This document shows, in pieces, positions 30,797 to 40,429 of a stretch of 64,000 nt of DNA. The stretch lies in assembly GCA_014871385.1 (NCBI GenBank), contig CM026426.1, forward strand, positions 102,319,220-102,383,219, given 5' to 3'. The translations under genes and the position numbers were made by a program. The DNA comes from Ceratodon purpureus (taxonomy: Eukaryota > Streptophyta > Bryopsida > Pseudoditrichales > Ditrichaceae). Numbering within the stretch: the first letter of the stretch is position 1; each line of letters starts with the position of its first letter. The notes beneath the pieces are model-generated. The model saw only the letters and a list, made by a program, of their open reading frames with translations, was not told the origin of the DNA and searched no databases.

Positions 30797-32365
30797 CTAA
30801 ATATGTTTGCGATAACAACACTCTGGGATTTGGAAATTGTAGGGAGGGGCTGTTAGAGTAGCGTGGACCAAACGCAAGGTGGAGCGGCTCTTGGGATCGG
30901 GATTTGTGAGCTCCTTCAACGCCACCGCAAATCTAGCCTTCCCCGCTGTATCCTTGAAAAGGTCGAAGTCGTCCTCGTCCTTCCAAATCATATTTACTAC
31001 CACTCCAACCGAGTACGCATCGGCAGCCTGCGTATATAGATGTCTCCTCCTTACAGTTTCATATGAGGTCTCCAAATTTGGCTTACCATAAGTATACCAC
31101 AACTCCGGAGCCACAAAACTACCACGTTCCTTGAAGGCTTCCGTACGTGCCTCATCACTTGGGTAACCGTACCTTGAAGGAGTTGTCTCACACACCCGAC
31201 TTGCAAGGCCCCAGTCGCATACTCCAATGTAAACCTCGCTCACTTTATCCTCTGGGAAGTGAAGCAAGACGTTTCCTGAGGAGATGTCATTATGCTGCAA
31301 ATACCCCTTATGGACCCGGTCCATAATACAGATGAGTGCCCAAGCTAGCTTGGCCCTATGGGTGCGGAAGGCCTTAACACGTTGAAGTGTTTCCATGGGC
31401 TGAACTGTCTTCTTGTGGATGTTACGGTTCTCAGTACCCATCGAGACAATTGACTTAAAGTTGCTCAGAAAATTTAGGAGGCAATCCCCATTCCACCAAA
31501 GCGTGTAGGCTTCCATCGTCCAGTCATTGACCGCAAAAAACTTAATAACGCCGGGATGGTCAATCCTGCAAACCATGGCTTCTATTGATGTCTCGTGCCG
31601 CTTCTGGGTCTCGTCAGGAGCCTTGGACGTCTTCCCCGCAAAGACACAAGTCTCAGGTATGGTTTGCATGCCAACAATACGTAATTTTTGGACTTTACCA
31701 TAACCGCCTTCCTTTGTGCCTGACAGCGGAACCAACTTGACCCCTCTCGGAACTCCAACCACTGCTCCCCACAAGTACTTCTCCATTGCGCTTTTCAATC
31801 CAGCTTCAAGCCATGGCCTCGCCCTCGTCTTATTATTCGAGAATCTCGCGCACAAATCCTGGACATATTTGAGCTTCTCTATCTCCTCCTTCTGCGCCCG
31901 CGAGTAGCCCTCCTTGGGCTTCTTGTTGACACACTCAAAGACATGCACAATGTTCGTAGTGTTTGTTGTTATTTGTTGCTCCATCCACTTAGGGAAATGA
32001 AAGTAATGAATACAATCATTATATCTCTCGGAAAGGTCCAGCTTCTTCCACAAATACTCTTCCAAATGGGTCTTCAAGTCCTTAATTCCGGTCTCCCCCT
32101 TCTCAACGTACGTACAGGTAATCATCTCCCGTTTCCGACATCCGTACCACTCCAATGCTAGCTCTCTAACGAATTCCTGGTACCGAGGAGGTGGGTAGTC
32201 CGGGTCCCTCTCACTCGCCGACTTCCGGTTCTACTTTCCCGATGAGCTTGATGTCGGGTTTGAGCCTGTAACGGTCGGTGCTGTGGAGGTTGCCACCACC
32301 TCATCTACAGGAGCATCAAGATCTTTGTAGGCAGGGCGTTTCCCGGATCCACGAGAGACCGACAT
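30797..32365 (-). pseudogene. Divergent protein kinase gene with one in-frame TAG
   Basis: ATG 32365 (MSVSRGSGKRPAYKD); the frame is open to 30797 except a TAG at 32231-32233. The 240-residue N-terminal region is unfamiliar. Kinase elements in order: a loose Gly loop (EGGYGKVQKL), the lysine in FAGKT, the alpha-C Glu in IEAMV, RIDHPGVIKF, catalytic loop HNDISSGNVLL (HND for HRD, with Asp and Asn kept), metal loop CDWG (for DFG, Asp kept), then FVAPELWY and DAYSVGVV. All core catalytic residues remain, so a related intact copy could be active, although HND and DWG are unusual. The gene sits between inverted GC-rich arrays and shares its upstream sequence layout with the adjacent hAT transposase gene, so it may be transposon cargo. 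Confidence 0.65.
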
Positions 32366-32538
32366 AGTTGGAATAATGAACTGGACACACAATAAAAAAA
32401 AACAAAAGTTCCCCCCCACCCAATCTGGTTGCTCCCACTTCCTGCAGTTCCAAGCTGAGCACGTGGAGTCACGGGCTAGGACAAGGAGCCACCTGGAAGA
32501 GGAGACTTTGAAAAGTAGAAAATAAGGGTTAAGGGGCG

Positions 32539-32548
32539 CCTTTTATGC
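32539..32548 (-). promoter_or_regulatory. TATA-like box of the kinase gene
   Basis: Minus-strand GCATAAAAGG within GGGAGCATAAAAGGCGCCCC, about 175 bp upstream of the ATG. The hAT gene has a TATA box in a comparable setting, both flanked by GGGGC...CTCG words. Confidence 0.5.
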
Positions 32549-32554
32549 TCCCCT

Positions 32555-32900
32555 CGGCTGTTCGCGCCCGTAAGAGCGTACACGCGCGCGCACAGGGCCT
32601 CCACACGCGCCCGTCCGCATGCGCCCGTCCGCACGCGCCCGTCCACCGCGTTCGCACGGGGGACTGCCCGCGCCCATGCCCACGTGCGCGCCAGTCAGCC
32701 CACATCGGGCGCGCCCGACGCCGCAGGCGCCCGTGCCCGCGTGCTCGCGCCCGTACCCCTGCGCGCGCCGGTTATCTGTACGCGCGAGCACGCTGTACGC
32801 GCCCGTGACCGTGCACGCGCCTGTCCCCGCGCACGCGCCCGACTCCGTGCACTCGCCCGCCTTCCTGTACGCGCCCGTCTCAGTGCACGCGCTCGGATAT
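32555..32900. repeat. GC-rich array between kinase and hAT genes
   Basis: About 350 bp of irregular CGCGCCCGT/CACGCGCCCG repeats; the inverted complement of the motif at 30310-30615. Lies directly upstream of the kinase TATA box and downstream of the hAT gene. Confidence 0.75.
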
Positions 32901-33206
32901 GCAGCGTTACATACACTGTACAGGTTTGGTTACGGTATACTCGTATATTGAACAGAATACCAAGAGATATATTAACCGCATTTAGCGCACAAAAAATAAT
33001 ACAGAGCACAACCATACAATTCCTTCGAGTGTGAGATAATGAACTAGGTTGACTCTAAGTAACAATATAAGTCTACGTAATAAGAAGGTGCTACCAAAAA
33101 AAAAAAAAAAACATTAAGAATAATATAGTATTTTTTTTGGTTTTTAGCCGGTACATTGTATGTTTAGATTTACTGCTACTTCATGCGCTAAAAAGGTGAC
33201 CACAGT
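32901..33206. other. AT-rich spacer downstream of hAT gene
   Basis: No gene. Includes an A run at about 33096-33111. Confidence 0.4.
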
Positions 33207-36200
33207 CTAGACTCTCCTTGCTTTGCGGGGCTTCTTCTTGCGTAAAGATTGTCTTTTCCGAGCCACAGTGGGCCCCAATTCGTGCCGGATTATCACATCT
33301 TCGTCATCTGGCGCCTCATCGCAATCCGGGTCTTCCTCCTCTGAGTGCTCGTTGTCACCTTCATCCTCAGGAGCTCCGACCACTGGAGCTTGTACCTCTC
33401 CTTCCACCTCCGATGTAATATTGCGCACTTGCATGGAAACTTCACCCGTATTGCCATCTCTGGCACTTACTAGGCGCTTCATAGGCCTCTCCTTTCCGGA
33501 ATTACCGATGGCTGTGATGCCATCCTCACTGATTATGCGTGTGCGAACAACCCCAGTTCCAGAAGAAGGCCCCCCTTCAGTGTACCCTTTATAGAATGGA
33601 AGGGGATCAGGTCCACTTCTTTTGCTTGACTTTCGTGTTCCTCCGCGGGGTTCTTGTGATGGTGGTTTCCTAACAACCTTGTCTCTGGACTTCTTCGCAC
33701 CACGTTGGGCCACATTCTGTACGGTGTCGTCTATAGCTAGCGCCACGGGGACTAGCTTGGCGGTGGAGGCACCACGCCGACTACCACCAGCTCGATTGAG
33801 TGGAGGCCTCGCTGCTGCTGATGATCTAAGGAGTCGAGCTATTTTTGCGCCCATTGAACTTGTGGGCCTCCGAGCCAGGCCTCCATCCACGATTGTATCA
33901 GGTTCGATACCCCCCGTACCAGTGGGTTGCGATGGAGGCACAGTCTGTGCGGGGATTGCGTGCACGGTCCTTCTCTCGTGAGCAGGAGGAATCTCTTGAA
34001 ACAAGCTTGAGTCGCCTTGTGCCGGAACGGTTCCCCAATTGCCCTACCCACTAACGAGGCCGGTCCAATGAGGTCCATCTACAGCCCGTCCATGACTTCC
34101 ATCACCCCCTTCGTCACTGTCCTCATCATCATCGCGAGCATGGATATCGTTGCCAAGATGGTCCTCGCTGGATGAATCATCTGCAACCCCGTCATTGTTC
34201 TTGGGATTGATTTGGACTGGAATAGCATCTCTTTCGTCACGTGCGTCTCTTCCTTCTGCATTAGCCGCTTCATCAAATACCGGGAGTGTGGATAATTCGT
34301 CTCCATAGATGTTCATGTCCGGGTTTCCCTGGTTATATTCTGGTTTATTGTTGAAGTCGTACGCATCACCGTTACCATCGTGGTTGTTGCGGTCACGCGG
34401 ATTGTTGCGGTTAGCGTCACCGCGCCCGTTGCCATTACCGTCGTTTTGCCCATTCGTGTTAACGTCGACGTTATCATGTCCCCAGACATCATCATCCCCA
34501 CTGCCTGCGTGGTCAACTGGTATGTAATGATCGTCGTCATCTCCTTCCTCTTCGCTTGGATCTCTCTCCGGATCTGACTCCTCTGACCATGCATTGTTCT
34601 CGTACCATCTGAGGGGGTTGGGCTTTGGGCGTTCGCGGAGGAGCCTGCTATTCGTATAAATGTACACCAAGGCCTCAGACTTCTCCAACCCCAGGCGGTT
34701 GCGTACCTTGTTGTGGACAAACGAATACATGCTCCAATTCCGTTCACACGATGAGGCGGAGCAGACCTGAGATAAAATGCGCTTGGCAATGACTGCCAAT
34801 GGTCCCCCTCCAATCCTCTGCCACCATTGATGGGGTTCCAGATTCAAACCTCTGATATCGATGGTCACTTCGGGGCTGTAAGGGCCACGTCCCTCGTCGA
34901 ACTCGATCATCTCTTTCATAAGATCGCCAAATGGAATTCCCATTTGGCCACCCACCTGACGAAACACCCGATTGAGAGCCGCCTTCGCTTCTCCTATGAC
35001 TTGTAAGCCCTTATGCGTTCTAACCCAAGGGTTCAAGAGCGCCGCGGCATAATGAAGATCGGTATGCATCATGTCCCATCTACGGTCGAACCGCAGCTCC
35101 ATCCTTGTTGCCATGACAGGTGGGAAAAAGCAAGGGGATCCTCGGAGATTGTACACGTGATCCTTTAGGTTGCTCATTGTAATCCATGCCTTGCCCATTG
35201 CCGGCTGGCTTCCATCGAAGGTTCTGAGAGCTACTAGGGCTGGTTTCACTAGGTGCGTGAAGTTGTCACACAGATGCCAGAACCCATCGTCACGAATTGT
35301 TTGACGCACTACGCTTGCGCGTGCATGATTACGCACCCCCTCGGTTTGGTTGAATAAACCGTCGACATACTCGAACCACTCCGCTGCCATGACCACTTGC
35401 TCCAAAGCAAATTTAACCTCCATAAGGCGCGCTATCATGAGATAGTTACAAGCGAATCTGGTTTCAGCGGAAACCACCAAGGACAACTTCGGTTCAAATT
35501 TGCGGAAAAGGGCCATGGGAACATGATGTCTCCGAATGTAATGACACACGTGCTTAGCCTTGGCGACCAAATCCTTCACAAAGACTTCCTTGCCCTAGTC
35601 CTCCATAAGAAGATCTAGAATATGGGCACAACAGCCCTGCTTGTACATGTGGGGAAACTCCTCTAGGATATTATCCATGGCGCGAAGCATGTTGGCTGCA
35701 TTGTCCGTGCAAATCTGGACAACATTCTGAGGGCCAATTTCTCGAATATATTTCTTCATCTCCCCGGCAATATATCCCATTGACTTCTTCTCGCCAGTCG
35801 TATCAACAGACCCAAGAAATACATCGCCTGCCGGACATACTAGCATGACATTCATCAACGGTCGGCGATTCACATTATCCCAACCATCGGAGCATATGGT
35901 AGCCCCGTATAACTCGGTCGAGGTTTTCGTACGTTCATCAATCTTTGCCTTAATTAACTTCTTTTTTTCCTAGATGTGCGTTGTTCGCATCGCGTCATAG
36001 GAAGGAGGACCGTAGTTAAATCCGGCAGCCGCGGTTGTGCTCACCGCCTTAATAAATGCTGGGTGCTTGGCCACGTTGAATGCGACGTTGGCTTCGTAAA
36101 AGAAGGATGACCACAACATGTCCAGCTCCTTCCGCTTGGCGATCTGGAGTGCTTCACTCATGTCCTGTTGCCGCAAGCTCCTAGTGGTATTCGAACCGGC

Positions 36201-36653
36201 CCTACTAGGTGCAACACTGGAGACATTTCGGTCCTCTTCGGTATCATTATACGAGGGTTCGGATCCACCGTACAGAGTGCCGTGTGTGGAAGCACTGGAT
36301 GTTCCACGTTGAACTGACGCGGGGAACGTTGGCCTGATACCATCCATCTCCTCCTGTGTCAAAGGGCCGGGAATCTTTCCAGCGCAAAACTGAAACTTCC
36401 TCTTCACTACGGTAGGTGCCTTTTGGCAAACCCTCGAGAGATTGGACTGGTCCCAACCATAATGCTGAAAGCACCTAGACTTCACGTACGAAAACTTGGT
36501 CCTGCAATACACACATTGGGCTACTTTATGTGACAGTGACCCTTCCTGGAGCTTGACCGAAAACCATGGTGCCCACTCTCTCGTACCGAGTCTTGGAATG
36601 GCTCTAGCCGGAGCAACCACTTCAACCGGTTCAACCGCTTCAACCGGATCCAT
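33207..36653 (-). pseudogene. hAT-family transposase with three in-frame TAG codons
   Basis: ATG 36653 to TAG 33207 is one frame of 1,149 codons without frameshifts, interrupted by TAG at 35970-35972, 35595-35597 and 34044-34046. Residues 20-70 form a BED-type zinc finger (CVYCRTKFSYVKSRC...H). The central DUF659/RNase-H-like region has ICSDGWDNVNRRPLMNVML, FLGSVDTTG, VVQICTDNAANM and GCCAHILDLLMED, which include the two conserved Asp residues. The C-terminal dimerisation domain is clear (PLAVIAKRILSQVCSASSCE, then RNWSMYSFVHNKVRNRLGL). A long Asp/Asn/Gly-rich and then basic tail follows, longer than in most hAT proteins. The enzyme would cut and paste elements with short terminal inverted repeats and 8-bp target duplications; I could not locate the termini. 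Each internal stop is one C-to-T step from CAG. Confidence 0.88.
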
Positions 36654-36919
36654 AGTGAATGATTAGGGAAGTATCGGGACTAATAGGACCAGTAGTACCA
36701 AAAGATTATTATCTGAATAACTTAGTGTGTCTGAAAAGTGCTTGACACATTGATTTATGGAGAGAAGAATTTTTACATTCCCCCCACCCAAACCAAGTGT
36801 CTCCCCAAGCTAACAATTTCAAGCAAGGAGCCCTCAAGGAGACCCAGGACATGAAGTACGCAAGGAGGTAAGGTGGATGTCAAATCAAGGGGGCAGTTTA
36901 TATACTGCTGCCCTCGACC
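36654..36919 (-). promoter_or_regulatory. hAT gene 5' region with TATA box
   Basis: Minus-strand TATATAAA at 36897-36904, about 245 bp before the ATG. The stretch 36775-36830 (TTCCCCCCACCCAA...CTCCC...TT..AAGC) is similar to 32408-32460 upstream of the kinase gene, and the surroundings of the TATA box also correspond. Confidence 0.55.
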
Positions 36920-37125
36920 GGGCGAGTACTGTCCGGACGGGCGCGACCGAACGGGTAGGTCGCGCGCGCGCGTTGAATACGCAGGCGCGCGCGCGTACAT
37001 GCGGGCGCGGTCGCGAGTGTGCGCGCGCGCGCGTAGGCAGGTTCAATGGATCGACTGCGGACGCCACCGCGCGGGCGCCTGCAGGCGCGTTCGGACGCGC
37101 GCGATCCAACAGGGCGCGCGCAATG
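36920..37125. repeat. GC-rich array upstream of hAT gene
   Basis: About 200 bp of GGGCGCG and (GC)n-type words, orientation like 30310-30615. A short fourth patch with the same motif lies at 38297-38354, directly against the G2 LTR. Confidence 0.7.
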
Positions 37126-37314
37126 AAGTTTAAAAGTCGTAAGTTCAAAATAAAAAAAAAAATAAAGCTTAAGGGAGAGAATGGACTACAGTGAAATACC
37201 ATACATTAGTATGGGAGATTGGATTACCCAAAAGAAAAAAAAAGAAAAAAAAAGTAAACGAATAGGCATTCAAATTTATAAAATGAAGAAAAAAATAAAA
37301 AAAACAAATTAAAT

Positions 37315-38030
37315 AGCATAGGAGTATTGAATAAAAATAAGGCGGGAGGATAGAGTAGAGGTGGAATTATAAAAATGAACAAACAAAATGAGAGAAGGAA
37401 TTAAATAGAAGCGTGGTGTACAACGAAGGGGGAAAGAAAAATATAAAACAAATTACAGAGCGTAGAAGTATTGAATAATAATAAGGCGGGAGGATAGAGG
37501 AGAGGTGGAATTATAAAAATGAACAAACAAAATGAGAGAAGGAATTAAATAGAAGCGTAGTGTTCAACGAAGGGGAAAAAAAAAAAAAAAAAGAATTAAA
37601 GAGCGTAGGAGTATTGAATAAAAATAAGGCGGGAGGACAGAGTAGAGGTGGAATTATAAAAATGAACAAACAAAATGAGAGAAGGAATTAAATAGAAGCG
37701 TAGTGTTCAACGAAGGGGAAAAAATAAAAAAAAAAGGAATTAAAGAGCGTAGGAGTATTGAATAAAAATAAGGCGGGAGGATAGAATAGAGGTGGAATTA
37801 TAAAAATGAACAAACAAAATGAGAGAAGGAATTAAATAGAAGCGTAGTGTTCAAAGAAGGGGAAAAAAAAATATGAAACAAATTACAGAGCGTAGAAGTA
37901 TTGAATAATAATAAGGCGATAAGATGGGGGAGAGGTGGAATTATAAAATTGAACAAACGAAATGAGAGAAGGAATTAAATAGATGCGTAGTGTTCAACGA
38001 AGGGGGAAAAAAAAAACAGTGGAAAAAAAT
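37315..38030. repeat. Tandem repeat, five units of 143-144 bp
   Basis: Units start at 37315, 37459, 37602, 37746 and 37889 with AGCGTAGGAGTATTGAATAA and continue through AAGGCGGGAGGAT and AGAGGTGGAATTATAAAAAT to A-rich unit ends of variable length. Units are very similar to each other. Diverged partial copies follow at about 38125-38280 after an unrelated insert that carries an inverted repeat ATCTTCATGT/ACATGAAGAT. Confidence 0.9.
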
Positions 38031-38354
38031 AATATAGTGGATATATATCAGCTGAACTCAGGCGCTTAGAGGATCTTCATGTGACTCTGGGTCGACATGA
38101 AGATTTGCTAGCTTTAGTATATTATAAAAATGAACAGACAAAATGAGATTAGGAGTTAAATAAAAATGTAGTGTTCAAAGAAGGGGAAAAAATAAAATTT
38201 AAAATTTAGAGAGTGTGGGAATATTAAATAAAAACAAGGCGATAGGATGGGAGAGTGGTGGAATCATAAAATTTATTTGAGTGATGTTGTTGGAGTGCTC
38301 GGGCGCGTGCAAAACGGGCGCCCGCATTGATGGGCGCGAGCGCGTACGGGCGCG

Positions 38355-38977
38355 TGTTAAAGGGTGATTTAGCTTCACCCTTCAAAAGCTAAGTCTACTG
38401 TCCAAATATAAAGGAGAACCCAAGAAATTTCAGTACCCACCTAGTTATTTCTACCTCTAGATCCTGCTCCTAGGCTGTACTCAACAAACCCAGTTCCTGC
38501 TCCATTCAAACTGCTCTCAATGCAACTACCCAACACCCCATTTCCCACAAATCCCTAGTAATCATTACACATACTTCAATGTACTCAAAAGAGTCTACTT
38601 TCAGCATTAAAGTCTGTTCCATACAATCAGTCCTGTACCTAGCAGATTCTGATCTGCTCTACCACACCATCCTCCTCATCCTAACCTCTAAGTCCCCCTC
38701 CTAACCTCCATAGCTCTGAAAATCTGCAAGAGAGTGAGAGAGAGTGAGAGCCGCCACCCCCCTTCCCACTAACCCCCCCCCCAAACCCTAGCCGTCGTCA
38801 TCCGCTGTCCGTTTTTCATCCAAGTCAATTTTTCATCCGACTGTCAAAACTTCATCCAAAACGCAGTAACTAGGAAATCCGCAGTAACTAACTGTTTTAT
38901 TGCTCCTAACTGTTTTACTGCTCCTAACTGTTTACTGTTACTGCTCTTAGGTAAAAAGGCAAAAAATCCCTTTAACA
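38355..38977 (-). repeat. 3' LTR of G2
   Basis: 623 bp with perfect 10-bp terminal inverted repeats TGTTAAAGGG/CCCTTTAACA. Purine tract (minus strand AAAAGGGGAATAA) adjoins at 38978-38990. Confidence 0.85.
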
Positions 38978-38990
38978 TTATTCCCCTTTT
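38978..38990 (-). other. Polypurine tract of G2
   Basis: Minus-strand AAAAGGGGAATAA directly before the 3' LTR. Confidence 0.65.
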
Positions 38991-39227
38991 AGTCTGCATC
39001 TGCCCTCAGATGCTCTGGCTTCTAATTTTATGTAGTTAGCCAAAAATAAAAAAGGAAATAAAAATTTAAATAGAGTCTACTACTGGTCCTACCAGTATAA
39101 CCCCTAGTTCTACTCTAGCCACTAGCTGGTGCAGTCTCGGTAGCTGCTCCTTCTGGTACTCCTGGTGTCGGTGCTGGTCCGGGCAGTGTCCTGTTTGCTA
39201 CTGGCCCTGTTGTTGCGGGTGGTCCTG

Positions 39228-40337
39228 CTACCGAGGCCGATCCAACCGCGAGACTGGTGTGCATTCCCTGGGTATCCCTTCAACCACCCCAGCTGTCCGA
39301 GCCAAAAGACTCGCCTCTTCTGCCCCTACGGCCTGTTCCGGTGTCGCTACCTCCTCTGTGGCCACCTGCTCATCATCGGACCAATACACAAATGAAGGGT
39401 AAGCATCTGCAAAACAAACTAAGTACCGATTAAGCCTCTCCTGGTCCTCCGTATAAGTCTTCAATTCCTCGCAGACCTGCTTCTTCGAAGTGGTTAGCAA
39501 GTGACGGGCTAGACCACGACTAGCCGGAGTGGCAGATCTTTCTGCCACCTCTAACTGTAGCCCAAGCTGTTGATTCTCAAGGGCCAGTCGATCGTAGTCT
39601 TGAAGCCTTGCATTCGTCTTCAATTCCAGGTCCAGTCGCTGCTGCCTCCTTCCTTCGAGCTCCACACCTTGTGCTGCCCACCTAGCTCGCTCCTGTTGCT
39701 GTTCTTCCGTGAAAACTGTGAGCTTCCTCCTGGTCTCTGCCCATGTCTTCTTAAGCTCCGTCAACTCCTGGCCCGCAGCATAGAGTTGGGTAGCTAGCTG
39801 GTTCGTCCTCCCTTCTAACTCCTGGTTCCTAGCAACCAACTCATCGTAAGTAGGATTCTGCTGCTCCTGCTGGTCCTGTAGTTCCTTAATTCGCCCTATC
39901 TCCCCAACCCAGACACGCATCTGGTCCAACAATTGCTCCGATCCACCTGCCACCTCTGTCTTCCTAGTGGTTGTCGACTGAAACGCCCCCCTCAGATTTC
40001 TTGGTGGCAAAGCATCGGTCTGGTGTACTACCTCCTCTGGCCGCTGCTGGTCCTGAAGATCGGCCATCGGTGCTAAACTCCCTTGTTGTTCCAATACTGG
40101 TGGTTCTAGGTTACTGGTCTCTCCGGTATGCTGAGAGGTTCTCAATGTCAACAAGGTCCTGGACGCCTCCCTGGGTGTCTCAGCTGGTGGCTGCTCTGTC
40201 CCTCCCTTCTGGTGCTCCTTAGCCTTGGCTTTTGGGGTTCGCCTAGTCTTGGAGGTGATAGCGCCTCTTTCAACTTCTGCTGCCTCCACTGAATCCAGAG
40301 ATCCTGTAGTGCTGTCCCTATACCTTGGCTGCTTGTT
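39228..40337 (-). pseudogene. C-terminal coiled-coil domain of the G2 polyprotein
   Basis: Open from just after a TAG at 40338-40340 to 39228, about 370 codons with no ATG at its start, consistent with its being the end of a larger protein rather than a separate gene. A Pro/Glu-rich beginning leads into about 200 residues of coiled coil (ELEGRRQQRLDLELKTNARL, LALENQQLGLQLEVAE) and a conserved block ending in YPSFVYWSDDEQ. The same domain ends the G1 polyprotein, where it follows protease directly. Likely to be the last segment of the G2 polyprotein, joined through a frame slip near 40345. Function unknown. Confidence 0.6.
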
Positions 40338-40429
40338 CTACCTCCTCAATCTTTTGAAGGTGGCCCCCTGATCTTTTTGTGTAGAGGGGAGGACTGAACC
40401 TTCCTCTTGCGCTTCCTGGTGCCTCGTTC

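Noticed and set aside
32543..33034. Arg/Ala/Pro-rich open frames across 32.5-33.0 kb
   Set aside because: Same artefact in the opposite-orientation GC array.
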